A stretch of DNA of 64,000 nt, from assembly GCA_964035545.1 (NCBI GenBank), contig OZ037773.1:10070251-10134250 (forward strand), in the 5' to 3' direction. Source of the stretch: Bugula neritina (lineage: Eukaryota > Bryozoa > Gymnolaemata > Cheilostomatida > Bugulidae). Position numbers and translations under genes: made by a program. The notes under the pieces are model-generated. The model saw nothing but the letters and a program-made list of their open reading frames with translations. It ran no database searches and was not told where the DNA came from. Shown here one piece after another: positions 52,134-64,000 of this stretch. Positions within the stretch are counted from its first letter, which is position 1; each line of letters begins with the position of its first letter.

Positions 52134-53275
52134 TCTTCTCGTCAAAATATATATTCTACTGTGAAATACTAACAGGTAATAATAAAGAAGAGATTTGAAG
52201 CCAGCTTTATATACCCTGTAAATTACTGTTTTGATATACTGGCACACGACATTTGTTTCATCAATTACAATATTTCATTTACCTTCAGAATTTATTATTT
52301 ATGTTTATTGCCAATAAATGGGAAGTGATTCAGCTATTTGAATCATTTTTATAAGATTTAATCAACTTGGATGCTTGATTTATTTATATGCCAAAAAATC
52401 AAAGCAATTAATTAATTATAATTTATAAGAAGTACAGAAATGGGGTTGTTTACCTAATAAAAGCTTTAGACATTATTCTATATCACATCTTCAGAAAATT
52501 TATATGTAACTACTCAAATTTAGGTTTATCCAAATTGCTTTATTGCTTTTACTGCAAGACTCATGTAATCAGCTTGACTCAACGTGCTGAATGTAATCGC
52601 AGTATTTGATTTATAAATATGGGATCGTTGTACCGGAAAAATTTTGTCAAATGGTGTGCCTTTGCATAAACTGTGAGTTTTTGCTCTAATATATTTTGCT
52701 GTTTATATAATGTTTTACAGTTTATAACTAAAAAGATATTGAGCACACAAAATTAACCTAAATAGAAAGATATGTTTTGGTTCAGCAACTTATAGACAGA
52801 ATTATTTTATTAGCAGTTAATTAAAACTACAAAACAATTGATTTGATTATATTTTTATGTGGAATATTAAACTTATTTGTTGATGTCATATGCTAGAATA
52901 TACATCATGTAACCAACCTGTTCAATACAGTTTATCTTAAAAAACAACTGACAATATAATCAAGTATTTATCTGATTATTTTCACTATTTGTGATATCTG
53001 GATCAAACCAGTTATTTACTAAGTCATTGACCTTTGAATTGACATTTGAAGTGTGGTTATATTAAAACTTTTTTGCTAAAAATATTTTACTTACTATCAA
53101 TTCTTCAAAGTGGCATGACTTGCTTATTTCTTGAATATTGCAGCAATATTTCTTATAATGCAACGTTATGACACATCATCAATCTATATTCTGTCTGAGA
53201 TGACTTGGTGCTTTTAGCATTATTTAGTTTTATTATTGTCATGTGACCTTGTCCTTTGTTAAGTTCTTTGATACC
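50960..53275. repeat. right arm of the large inverted duplication
   Basis: Reverse complement of 44850-46440. The far end at 53055-53275 matches 44850-45070 base for base over long runs such as caacgttatgacacatcatc. Extra sequence at about 52300-53050, itself repeated near 53340-53670 and 56280-56400, lengthens this arm. Confidence 0.75.
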
Positions 53276-53279
53276 AATA

Positions 53280-54075
53280 AACTATGCTTATTAATACGTT
53301 AATTCAAAGCTTGGACCGAATAATTTTATCAACAGTTACTTAAAACTGCAAAACAACTGACTATTATCCTTGTATGGGGAACATATTAAACTCATTTGTT
53401 GATGTATTATGCTAGAATATACATCACGTATTAGAAATTTGTTTATTACACTTTAACGTAAAGAACAATTTTCTTAGTAGCTTGGTATAGTCAAAATTAG
53501 TCCTAGAACAATTGTTATCCAACGGTCACATGTTATAGTGCTATTCAGCTAATGTGCATATATACCAAGTGAAATGACATCTTAGATCATTGTGATATGG
53601 TGATTTTAAGTGACTATAATATAATAAAGTATATATCTGATTATTTTCACCATTTATGATATCTATAGATCAAACCAGTTTTAATTGACATTTGAAATGT
53701 GAAAGGCTGATGGCTCAGTAATAAAATATTTCAAATTCTTCAGCAAACTAAAACAGGTAAATGTAGCCTTAAATAAAGCTGTGAGTGACAAACAACCTAA
53801 TTTTGAGGCATAAAATAGTACATTCAGAGCAAAAATAACTCTCATCTGTACTTTTCCGATTATATTTTGATTGATATTCCTCTATAATCGCTTTATTGCT
53901 TTGAAATTCTGACATATAAATAAATCAATGGTTCAACTTATTTTCGTACAAAAATGGTTCAAATTGCTGAATCACTTGTCATTTATTGGCAATAAATTTA
54001 AATAATAAATTGTGAAATGAGATCTCGTAATTTATGAGAAAATAGTTGTGTGACAGCATATCAAAACAGCAATTT
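53280..54075. other. intergenic with decayed tandem duplications
   Basis: The block with gttgatgtcatatgctagaa and atacatcatgtaaccaacct at 52850-53000 recurs near 53400-53670 and at 56280-56400. A second block (aaacaggtaaatgtagc) recurs at 53750 and 56730. No gene seen. Confidence 0.5.
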
Positions 54076-54081
54076 ACAGAG

Positions 54082-54089
54082 TATATAAA
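54082..54089 (+). promoter_or_regulatory. TATA box of T8
   Basis: TATATAAA about 75 bases before the ATG in the T6/T8 promoter block. The homologous site upstream of the fragment T9 reads tatactaag and is disrupted. Confidence 0.5.
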
Positions 54090-54160
54090 GCTGACTTCAA
54101 ATATCTTCTTTATTATCTATCAGTATACTTCACAGTAGAATAACTAAAATAAGAAGAAGA

Positions 54161-55790
54161 ATGGGTAAGTCAATTTTATGCATGGAGACTTATTTTGCTT
54201 TGAAAATCTTTTACATTTATATGTTGGTAAACCTTTTATAGTTATTATATACCCATTCTAGTGGTTTGTTCTTAAAATAAATTAATTGTCTTATGTTATT
54301 GTTTCTCCTAATTTTACTTCAATATTTTAGATACCAGAGTTGTTTTATTTTTGGCGCTGGCTTTATGCATATGTAAGTACTGACATATTAAAGTTTTGTA
54401 AGGAAATAGAATAGTTTTTATATAGCCAGTAGGTAATCAATTTAAAGAGAAAATTATATTTTTATTGGGTTTAAAAAGTCTTGTTGCTACAGTTGTCCAA
54501 CCTGATGCTTTCTATATAATTTATGTTTGTTGAAACACTACTTTGTTTATTTAAATAAGTGAAGCCTATGTTATCTCAAATACCACTGCATTGTATATTT
54601 GAGTTATATCTTTTGAAATGAACAAAATACTACAAACATTTTCTAGTTGTTTTTTATTATATCTATATATAAATATATTCACACATAATTTATTTAAACT
54701 TTCAGGCTCTTTGGCAGAAGGGTATTGTAGCCGTAGAATGAATTGTGGTAAGTTGTCTTCCTCCTAAATATTGTTCTAGAAGTGTCATATTCACACTTGC
54801 CAAGTAGCCAAGTTTACACCTTTGTCTTATGCATATATAAATATCAATCCTGGTATTTAAAAAAGTATTTTTTTCAATCGTCATTCGTTTCAACAAAAAT
54901 GTTTTCTAATTAAATAACAAAGATATGTTTAGGTTTATATAAATTTATTATTTAAATGTTCAGATATGACGGCTAAAGTTCATGGCAAGGAACATCACCG
55001 TAGACCACATGGTAAGTATCATCACAGACATGAGTTTCTGTGCTTTTACTTAATAATTGTGTATATTGTTACTCTTCACTTTCATGGTAGTAATTTATTC
55101 ATATTATATTTACTCTGTTTGAGTTGTGCTGATATTTCTAATCTACAGTAATACGTGAATGGGGTCAATGGGGAAAGTATGGAGCATGCAGTGTGACATG
55201 TGGTGGTGGAGAACAGAGAAGATACAGATCCTGTGAGACTAAACCTTATGGTAGATATGGAAGAGACATTAACAGATGTGTTGGAAGTAGCTATAGCAAA
55301 CGCATGTGTAACACTCAGTGCTGTGCAGGTAAAATCTTAAACCTCATTATGTAATATATATTTGTAAAAACGTTTTTGTAAAAAATATACTTATTTAAGA
55401 ATGTATTATTATAGAGCTGTATGGGAGGCTATTTAGCACCTATAATATATAAAAAATAAAATAATGCTAAATGCAGGTAATAATAAACTCATAGCTTTAG
55501 TTAATTACAACTTTTATTGTCAACATATACGTTATAAATTTTTAATACTTCAAGTTCTTATAAAAATAGTTTTCAAATGAGAATTTAAACTTAAATAGTG
55601 CCTATATAGCAATATAATATATTATAACAGTAAATATAATACATAATACACTGTTATGTTGGAAGATTTACAATTTAAAAAGTTACAAGTTGTACTTGAA
55701 CGTATCTGCTACTATGTAAACAAAGTAAGTTTGTTGTGAAATGCTGTAGTTGATGGAGTGTGGAGCCACTGGGAGATAGGAAGGGGTTAG
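54161..55790 (+). pseudogene. T8: T6-like TSR gene with broken last exon
   Basis: Exons 54161-54164, 54331-54372, 54706-54747, 54964-55011, 55149-55328 and 55750 onward, phase 1. The first five are intact: signal DTRVVLFLALALCI, linkers AEGYCSRRMNC and AKVHGKEHHRRPH, TSR EWGQWGKYGACSVTCGGGEQ ending CNTQCCA. In the last exon, the sequence after WSHW has rearranged relative to T6 and meets TAG at 55788-55790. A further deletion of about 13 bases near 55863 removes the codons for one cysteine. The predicted 118-residue product therefore has an intact TSR but no domain 2, and an odd number of cysteines. The damage looks recent. A polyadenylation signal remains at 56113. Confidence 0.78.
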
Positions 55791-56112
55791 TCGAACAGAC
55801 AAGTGCTACAAGCAGATGAGGACAATATACTGTAGATATGAGAATCATCACTGCCGAGGGAAACTGACAAACAAACCCAGAGTTATAATGGTAGCGTTAG
55901 AGATTACAATTTTCCTGGCAAAGATTAGTATAATGTCTTCATTTGTGATGCTGTAGACGACCGAAAACATTTTGCATAAACAAGAGTGACTTTTGCTGAA
56001 ATATTTTGTTCTAAATTGCACCAGTTCTATAAAAACTAAATAATTGCTGGTCTCATTTAAATAGGAGTTGTTTTTGTGTTTTGCTGTTTTTAAATGTAAA
56101 TTTATTTTACAA

Positions 56113-56118
56113 AATAAA
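56113..56118 (+). promoter_or_regulatory. polyadenylation signal of T8
   Basis: AATAAA in the same context as the T6 signal at 47204. Confidence 0.6.
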
Positions 56119-56169
56119 TGCTCAGGAACATAAAGTTTGACTCACTTGTTATTCTAGATTGTCGAGGAG

Positions 56170-57240
56170 GGAGGGGGGGGGCTGACCCCTCTCCTGTATC
56201 TCAACACTAATAAAATGTACATTTTCTCAATTAGTTTTGCTACAATTAGTGTGTGTATTTTTTTCATATTTAAAATTTTTAAGTTATTTGTTGATGTCAT
56301 ATGCTAGAATATACATCCTGTAACCAACCTGTTCAATACAGTTTATTGTAAAAAAACAACTGACAATATAATCAAGTATTTATCTGATTATTTCAAACTA
56401 TTTGCTATAAAAAATAATTACTCTTCAAATTTCAGATAATATAAAATAAAATATCTAAGAGAAAGTAATTATACATATTATGCATATAATTTGCTGTTTC
56501 AGTTTTGCAGACATAATTGTTAAAGTGTATTTGCATAAAATACCTGTGTAAAAATTACCAATTTCTAATTCTAAAGCTTCTCAGTTAAACTTTGAAGTTT
56601 TATTATATACTTAGCTCACAGTAAAAGTGTTATGTGCAATTAAATTAATTAATCATATTATACAGTATACTTATGTTCATGAATGATGATGCAGTAATAA
56701 AATTTCAAATTCTTTAGCAACCTAAAACAGGTAAATGTAGCTTTTAATGAAGCTGTGCATGACAGACAACCTCATTTTGAGAAGTAGAACAATACATATT
56801 CTTAGCAAAATTAATAATTTGATATTTTGAAATAAAGTTGCAATGCAAAATTATTGAAGAGCTTTTATATACAACTTGGGCAGTTAGATGTAATTCTCTT
56901 ATAGATGTGATGTAGCCCAGTGTCCAGCTATAACGAGGTGAAGGACCCTTTTTAATCCTTTGATTTCATGCACTTAGATGGACATTTCTCATCACTTTAT
57001 TGCTTTAAAATTATGACATATAAATAAATCAAACCTTCAACTTGTTTTCATATCAACATGGTTCAAAGAGCTTAATTACTTCCCATTTATTGGCAATAAA
57101 TATAAATAATAAATTCTGAAGGTAAATGAAATATTGTAATTGATGATACAAAGGTTGTGTGACAGCATATAAAAACAGTGATTAACAGAGTATACTAAGA
57201 CTACTTCAAATCTCTTCTTCATTATTACCTGTTTGTACTT
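56170..57240. other. intergenic, no gene seen
   Basis: Holds a G homopolymer-rich patch at 56166-56185 and a repeat of the 52850 block at 56280-56400. From about 57080 it is the duplicated T6/T8 promoter region. Confidence 0.5.
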
Positions 57241-57267
57241 CACAGTAAAATAAATATAGGAAGGAGA

Positions 57268-57501
57268 ATGGGTAAGTCAATTTTATGCATGGAAACTTAC
57301 TTTATTTTGAAAATCTTTTGATATGTTAACAAACTTGTTTTTATTAAATGTTTGCTATAAAAACTATATAAAACCTTTTGTTTATTATAGTGTTTTGTTT
57401 ATAAATGAATTGAATGCCTTATAAATATTGTATCTCCTAATTTTAATTTAACTTTTTAGATTCCAGGGTTGTTTTGTTTTTGACACTGGCTTTATACATA
57501 T
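57268..57501 (+). pseudogene. T9: orphan start and signal exons of a T6-like gene
   Basis: Mini-exon 57268-57271 (ATG-G, donor GTAAGT) and signal exon 57460-57501 (DSRVVLFLTLALYI, donor GTAAGT) are intact and homologous to T6 and T8. About 190 bases into the next intron, at about 57690, the homology stops and the duplicated T10 block begins in the opposite sense. No linker or TSR exon follows on the plus strand. Confidence 0.8.
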
Positions 57502-57689
57502 GTAAGTACTAATATCAAAGTTTTGCAAACAAATAGAATATACTTTTTTGTCAAGAATGATTTTTAAATTAAGGTAATATAAATTTAATTGATTTTTAAA
57601 AAATACAGTTTCTAAATTTATCTAATCTAATGCTTTCAATATATACATTAAATTCAAATTATAATACTGCTAATTGTGTATTTAAATTG

Positions 57690-60600
57690 TATGTTAACGC
57701 AGCCTGAGGGACGTTTACAACCTGCATGAATGAAGACAGAGAGCTCTGGGATATGAATAGCATCTGGCCGAGAAATATGCCACAAACTATTATATCATAG
57801 TTTATGGCAAGCTGCATATTATTTAAGAAGATATGAGACACAGAATGTTCTAGTCAAAGAGCCATAATGTCCTAAGAAAGTGACCTTCAAAATTATATAG
57901 GTCGTTTTCCCAAAGTGTTTGCCTCAACTTGTTAAGTCATTTGTCAATCAATGAAGCCAAAATTCATATCAAATCACTATATAAGTATTAATTTGCATGG
58001 CTAAGCAACTTAAATGTAAAAATTGACTTATTGGCATATGTGTTCATATAATCTCTATCTCCTTATATAATTTATTAATTACTAAGAACTTTTTTAATTT
58101 TTTGATGTGATAGAGTTAGCATGAGTAAGCAGAAATTTTACAAAAACACTGTGAAATTGGGAAACCATTTATTCTGATAATAGCTTCATGACTAAATGCT
58201 ATTTTTGATGTTATCTATTGACCTTTAATTACCCTAGACTCCAAAACCTAAACTTTTACTATTCATAAAACTATTACATGATTATAGAGAATTAAAAAAA
58301 GTAAATACTTTTATATAATTACTCTATTTTTTAAATTCAATTTTAATTATTGAGCTTAAAAACATACATTAAATGTTACTTGAGAATATAGTTTGAATAT
58401 GTTAACTTCTTTGTACTTAGCAGCACACAGCTTGGTAAGCTCATCTGTTGTATTTAATAATCTAATCATAGGTGGTTCTTTAGATCAATATATTGCATTA
58501 CCTTTATTCATTGTGAGAGCTGTTTGTGTTGAGTTTTGTCTCATTAGCTTGACTGTTTCTTATTTAGTTTGAGTACAGTTATCATCAGAATCAGAATGTT
58601 TAGAGCTACTTGACTAATCTGATTGTTGCATGTTAGTTTTTGTATTTTTTTATATAAAATTAATTTATATATTAATTGCTCATGTTTTATTAAAGAAAAA
58701 AAAATTAAACAAATTTTAACAAAAAGTGAAACGAAAACATCATATTATGTAAGTTAGGCAATTGAAAAACAACAATTTGTATACTTACAACATGTAACTA
58801 GCAGTAACTGAACAATATATCAGGCATCCAACTAAATTGTTTAGCACTTATAATTGCAAACAAATGAACAGGGTATAGCAGGTGGCTTAGTATCCCCATG
58901 ATTTTGGAGCAAGGGTTGGAAGTGGAGAGTAGGCGGCCCGTGTTTGATGCCCGGATCCATAGCAGGATCCACCACCACAACTAGGTGCTGGATGGTTACA
59001 GTATCTGGTGCGGCTTTGTTGACGGTAACCATGGTGACTGCCATGAGAGTTTGACCAGTGAGTCCATTGCCCCCAGTTCCCATTCACTACAGAAATATAT
59101 ATATAAATAGTTTCTGCAAAGTTGTGTCCACATAGTTTAGGAGAAATGTCATTTGAAGATTAATTAGCTTCAATGCATTCCTGTTGGTAACTAAGCAACC
59201 GGCTGCACAACAAATAATTTCCTGCTGTACTCTCTACCAGGCAATTAAATAGTCATATATCAACACATTATGCTAAGTATATGCAGATTTCATACACAAA
59301 TAGAATTAGTGTGTCTTTATTTTTGCATTGGTTACCTGGACAGCAATGTGTGTTGCATCTCCTCTTGCGGGAAGTCCTACCTCCTCGACAAGAGTCTACA
59401 TCGTGACCATATCCGTAGACAGTCCTACTACTGCACGTTCTGTAGATTCTCTGCTCACCTCCTCCACATGCCCTGCTGCAGCTGCTCCAGCTGCTCCAGG
59501 CACTCCAACTTCTTTCAACTGCAAAAAAACCAAGTGTTTTATTAATCGATAAGTGTATTTGTTTACTATAGTTTAATGCATGGGGGGGGGGTAAACATTG
59601 GTTAGCCTATGAATAGTACTCTGAAAGTTGTGTTAAAGCAGTTACTTCTTATTAGACCAGCTTTATTTTATATATTTGTCATATTCCTACTTAGTTATCG
59701 TCATCATGGCTAAGTTTCAAATACATTCTTACAAAGCAGTGCTACCATAATTATTTTAGTAATCTTAACAAATCATGTTTGGAACTCAATTTAGCACAAT
59801 GGATGTACACACACTGCTATCTGTACACTAACTTCTATTACACGAACATGTTTTCATAATATAAACTGTGTTCTGTACAAACTTACCATAAGAATGGTGA
59901 AGGGGTGGTGCGGTTGGTTGGGGATAGTGAGGACGCCATGGTGCATAACTTGAGGCTAAACCTGAAAGTGTAAATATACTAGCATGGCACAGCATCTATA
60001 ATGCAAATATAGAATGATTCCTAAACTAAATTAAATCATACGCAAGAAAAACATTCTTTAATTAAACAGCATGTGTGTTTTAGCTTTCCATATATGTGTG
60101 ATAGTGCTTTGCAATTGCTTAAAGTAAATAATTTTTTGTAATACAATAAAACATGGCAAACGTCCTAAATAATACTTCATAATATTATTTTAGGGAGCAA
60201 AACGCTGCTTTCCATTGGTCATTGAGCTTTTATAACCCAGAATAAAATAATGTTACATTTTCAACTTACATATATATAATTCACTTTTATAGGAAGCTGA
60301 AATAAAGTTATTTTTATATATGCTAGGCGCAATCTATTAGTTTGGTGAAAATACAAGAAGATCTTTTACGCTGACCAATATTCAAACGCAATAATAAGCA
60401 ATTAAAAGTGCAGTTGAAAAGTTCGAAACCTAAAAAGTGTAAACAGCCCCTACCAAAATTATTTGAAACGTTAGCTGAATATTATATCTTTTAGAACAAA
60501 TACTCATGAAGGAACTGCATAGATATTAATAGACAAGCATATTGACTTTAGATGATTAGGCTCTTATATTGGAAAATACATATATTGTGTATGATTACAT

Positions 60601-61140
60601 TGTATGCATGGAGGTATATTTACCTAATTAATTTACCAATACAATACAATACATGCATATACAACTGAATATTACTTACAAAAGATGGTAGTAAGTCCAA
60701 GCAACACCAATATTTTCTGATCTAAAACAAAATACAATAGTATTAGTGTGAACAAAGTAACTTTTTTATTTCTATGAATTAATCACCTCATTCATGTACT
60801 TGATAACACTCACAACTTAGCATAAGTTATAATTCACTGTGAAAATAAGATAAGACAGTGATAAATATTGTATATTGTACTGCTTGTTTAAGTTTTAAAC
60901 TCATTTTGTATAAATTACAGACCTATGCATGTAATTACAATCTATTGCACTTCTATATAAGTGTTCAATTATTCTAAAGTATTAAAACAGCTTTTAAAGT
61001 AGTTTTGTATTAAAACTATGAAACTGTGCTAGCTGTAAAAACATACCAATTGCAGTTGATTGCCTATATTTTTAGAAGCTTTGTATTTTGTTGTAACTAT
61101 AGTATATAATATAACTTACCCATGCTGCACTTATTCTATG
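57690..61140. repeat. segmental duplication, copy 2 (matches 42310-44840 and 47837-48260)
   Basis: Carries T10 whole. It differs from copy 1 mainly by having 60211-60735, with the signal exon, where copy 1 has the T6 segment. Confidence 0.8.
58887..61123 (-). CDS. T10: secreted two-TSR protein, intact sister of T5
   Basis: Exons 61123-61120 (ATG-G), 60721-60680, 59961-59887, 59518-59336 and 59086-58887 (stop TAA at 58887-58889), phase 1; 167 residues. Signal DQKILVLLGLTTIF. Linker SYAPWRPHYPQPTAPPPHHS, rich in Pro, His and Tyr. TSR: SWSAWSSWSSCSRACGGGEQ, IYRTC, DSC, CNTHCCP, the most canonical WxxWxxWxxC ladder in the window. Domain 2: WGQWTHW, QQSRTRYC, PSCGGGSCYG, tail PTLAPKSWGY. It differs from T5 at only a few residues, so the duplication is recent. 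An extracellular, glycan- or matrix-binding role is inferred from the TSR fold. Confidence 0.9.
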
Positions 61141-61173
61141 GTATAGTTTGACTGCTATACCGAGGACCTGCAG

Positions 61174-61181
61174 TATTTATA
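61174..61181 (-). promoter_or_regulatory. TATA box of T10
   Basis: Minus-strand TATAAATA about 50-60 bases upstream of the ATG. T5 lacks it: the homology to copy 1 ends just before it, so T5 also sits behind different promoter sequence. Confidence 0.45.
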
Positions 61182-61189
61182 CCATTATA

Positions 61190-62655
61190 GCTGCTCATTA
61201 AATATTAATAGATGCAAGCAACTTTGGCAGCAACTTGATGCCCAAAAATGTGGACACACCCAGTTGACTTCCTCTAAATGCAAATTTACCTCACTGATTA
61301 TCATATTATCCTTCATGAATAAGTTAATTAAAATTAGCAAAATACTAGCTGACCTAAGTGTACATACCTCCACGTTTTGTGAAATATATGTCCAGGCTCA
61401 GCAGTAGTAAATTAAGTGTGTTGCAATATGCAAATGTTAACATATTATGTAAATATGGCTCGTGCCTGTTTCCAAATAGCACGGGAATCATGTCATGTTA
61501 TTTATCACAAGAGGAAATGGACTATAAGTTATATAATATTGTGGCCAGTTTAGAAAAATATAGAAAATTAATTAAGTATTTGGCTGAATAAACTTTATTT
61601 TTTATTTATTATTGTAATTTTCCTACAAAAATATTGTGTACTATGTAATGTGTGTGTGTGTGTTTGTGCGCGTGTGTCACAGTGCTTGCAGCAAAGGATG
61701 TTATAAACTAACTGCAAGGTAAATTGAAACTTCCCAGTAACAGGGAAGAAAAATCTGGCAACTTAACTTTGTTTTCAAAAGAAATGTAGCGTCAGTGACT
61801 TACAGTGATGTTACTCTAATCTCTACTCTGGAGACGTCAGAATAACTTGCTAGCATGAAGTACAACTACATTTCGTTCTGACGGTAGCATATTTTTAGTA
61901 CAGCAGTAGTACTAGCCTTCCTTATTAACAGAAATAGTTTACTCAAATATATAGTTACATACATATATAATCCAAGAAGTTCGTTGAGAGGAACCCTGAA
62001 AAGGAAATTCTCCAAGTTAAAGCTACAGCTTTGTAAATTCAATAGATAATTGAATAAAATATGTTGCACAAATTATACTCAATGATTAATTTTCCCATGG
62101 TAGCTGCATGTGCTGTCAAATTTACAGAGCTATTTAAATCAGACCCCAACCAAATTTGTAATAGTAAATAATTTCGGAATGACTGATTATGGACCTAAAA
62201 ATCAGTGTCATGCAGACTACGTATAATAATTTAACACATTTTGGTCAATTTAAATGACACAAGTTCAATAATTCCAAAATGAAAATCAACTGTATACGTA
62301 GGTAGGTATTTGCATGAGCTAGCAAACATACTGATCAGAATCTAATAGGTTGGTAATATCAATAACGAGTGTAATATTTGTGCTTGAAGAGTTAGCAAGC
62401 TTTAAAAAATATATATTCTCAATTTATACATGCAGATAAATGTGTGGTGTCTAGATTTATCACCTCTATCTCTATCTTCTATACCGTCTATGTGAAGTTG
62501 AGTGAATCACGTATGCTGTTTATAGTAGTCTAAGTATTCTATTGCAATATAATAAAAACAAATTATTTGAATAATTTGCTAATATTACCTTAATTGTATA
62601 GAAATTAGGTTTTTTTAAATTGCTAACTAGCAAGTATTGTTTTGAAAATAAGTTT
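61190..62655. other. intergenic, no gene seen
   Basis: AT-rich. Open frames at 61185-61373, 61358-61591 and 61866-62069 have no motif, signal peptide or splice context. Confidence 0.45.
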
Positions 62656-62666
62656 TTAGTTGAGTG

Positions 62667-62734
62667 TATAAAAGGCAACGGCTGAGCATCAGTATTGCCT
62701 TAAAATTATTGTTATGCTTGTCAAGTAATAGACG
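62667..62734 (+). promoter_or_regulatory. possible promoter and non-coding first exon
   Basis: TATAAAAG at 62667-62674, then about 60 bases ending at a good donor, gacg|gtgagt (62734/62735). No coding exon was found downstream in the window, so the gene, if real, continues past 64000. Confidence 0.3.
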
Positions 62735-62894
62735 GTGAGTCATTCTTTATGTCAAACAAGATAAGAAAATATGCACTCATTCGGTTCAGAGATAAAATAT
62801 AGTGACATTATTATTTAATCTATTTTAATACACTGTGAGGTTACTGACTCTGTTATTATTACTTTTTCCACATGAATGGCTATTAAATGATTAC

Positions 62895-62897
<3 letters not shown>

Positions 62898-62926
<29 letters not shown>
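62898..62926. repeat. short (AT)n tract
   Basis: About 28 bases of AT repeat, close to the breakpoint of the T11 fragment. Confidence 0.9.
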
Positions 62927-62928
<2 letters not shown>

Positions 62929-63219
62929 ACAAAAATACACGAACTAGAAAAAGCGTTTCACCATTTTGCTTATCTATAAAATGAATATATAGAAAACTCA
63001 ACTCATGGATACACTGACAACTGAAATGATATAGGCCTTACATTATTTAAATAGACAATTAGCAGTATTTGAACAAATGTATATATAAAGTAATAAGTTG
63101 GATAATTGTAACAACAATCCTTTTTTAAAATTAATTAAATTTATATTACCTTCATTTGGAAATTATACCTGACTAAAAGCTATTCTATTTCCTTGCAAAA
63201 CTTTGATAGCAATACTTAC

Positions 63220-63263
63220 ATATGGTGCATAAAGCTACCGTAAAAACAAAACAACTCTGGAAT
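63220..63263 (-). pseudogene. T11: dead T6-like signal exon
   Basis: Within a 62940-63300 block homologous, inverted, to T6 45430-45720. The exon keeps its acceptor (ttttag) and donor (GTAAGT). Against T6 it has a one-base deletion, which shifts the frame into TAG after FLR. No start mini-exon, linker or TSR exon is recognisable around it. Confidence 0.75.
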
Positions 63264-63309
63264 CTAAAATTTTAAATAAAAATTAAGAGATAATATAAAT
63301 ATAAAGCAT

Positions 63310-64000
63310 TTAGTATATTTTTAAAACAAAACACCACAATAATTAAAATAAAAAAAATTATAATTTTATTTAGCTATGAGTGTGTGTCAGATATACAAAA
63401 ATATGTATTAGTTATAGCAGCAATACAAAACAATATTTTTTCAAATTTGCAATAACTTTATTTTTATATTTTGAGAAACTATAAAATTTATTTTTTAGAA
63501 ACATAAACATCAAAACTGTATGCAAGTTTTAAAATAATAATAACCTAATCTTTTTTATAACTTGGTTCTGAAAAAATATTTGCAACTCAAACCAATCTGC
63601 AGTGATTAAAGGTCTATTTATGTTTATATTCAAACATTAGTACATGCACTTATATTATTATATATATGCTTAAACTATAACCAGTTTAAAAAAAAACATG
63701 CTCATGGTATTTCAAACTTTATGGTATATTTAACAAACGCAAGATAAACTGGTCTTCTTGAATAGCAAAATATTTTGATTGACCAGTATGGTTCCAATGG
63801 TTATGCTTTCAACCATGCAATAATTATTTAAAATAACTGGTTTGAGCTACAAAATAATTTAGTATGTGGTACATCTGAATCAATTTATTAAAATAAGCAG
63901 ACATACATAATCCAATGCTAAACAGAGTTCTTTGTATTGCAAGAGAAGCTGCCAAATCATGAAAATGCAACTCACTCTTTTGGCAAGGCTAACATATCAT
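63310..64000. other. right edge, no gene seen
   Basis: AT-rich sequence without exons resembling the local families. It may be an intron of the gene suggested at 62667. Confidence 0.4.

Overview
The window is nuclear DNA of an AT-rich animal. Its genes are split by short introns with GT..AG borders. It has long (AT)n and (GT)n microsatellites, a tRNA-derived SINE family, several terminal-inverted-repeat elements and a Penelope-like retroelement end. Two secreted-protein families, thrombospondin type 1 repeat (TSR) proteins and small C-type lectins (CTLs), fill the coding space. This suits an aquatic invertebrate, but nothing visible fixes the phylum. Gene models were read by hand from splice sites and paralogue comparison; every exon length was checked for frame.

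Layout. 1-1004 (+): 3' part of TSR gene T1, ending in a His-rich tandem repeat. 2235-2695 (-): a tiny gene for a secreted, strongly cationic peptide with its own TATA box. 6316-7690 (-): lectin L1 with a QPD sugar-site motif. 11.7-24.6 kb (-): four tandem duplication units, each with a three-exon lectin (L2-L5) and a shared non-coding segment about 1 kb downstream of it; L3 has lost its ATG. 26.2-41.9 kb (-): TSR genes T2 (single-TSR form), T3 (intact) and T4 (ATG lost). 42.3-48.3 kb: T5 (-), whose signal-peptide exon has been replaced by a 3 kb segment holding intact gene T6 (+). 50.9-53.3 kb: T7 (-), an inverted copy of the T6 unit without its last exon. 54.2-55.8 kb: T8 (+), broken in its last exon. 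57.3-57.5 kb: T9 (+), a 5' fragment. 57.7-61.1 kb: T10 (-), an intact sister of T5. 63.2 kb: T11 (-), a dead signal exon.

How the genes relate. All TSR and lectin genes make small secreted proteins of about 100-175 residues, and every intron read is in phase 1. In the TSR family the ATG sits alone in an exon with four coding bases. It is followed by a signal-peptide exon, His/Pro/Tyr-rich linker exon(s), a seven-cysteine TSR exon and a three-cysteine degenerate TSR exon. The total is ten cysteines. The two copies that lack the second domain (T2, T7) have also lost one cysteine of the CC pair, so the number stays even. Together with the cationic peptide this looks like a fast-evolving cluster of secreted surface, mucus, adhesion or defence proteins. 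That role is inferred; the gene structures are read from the sequence.
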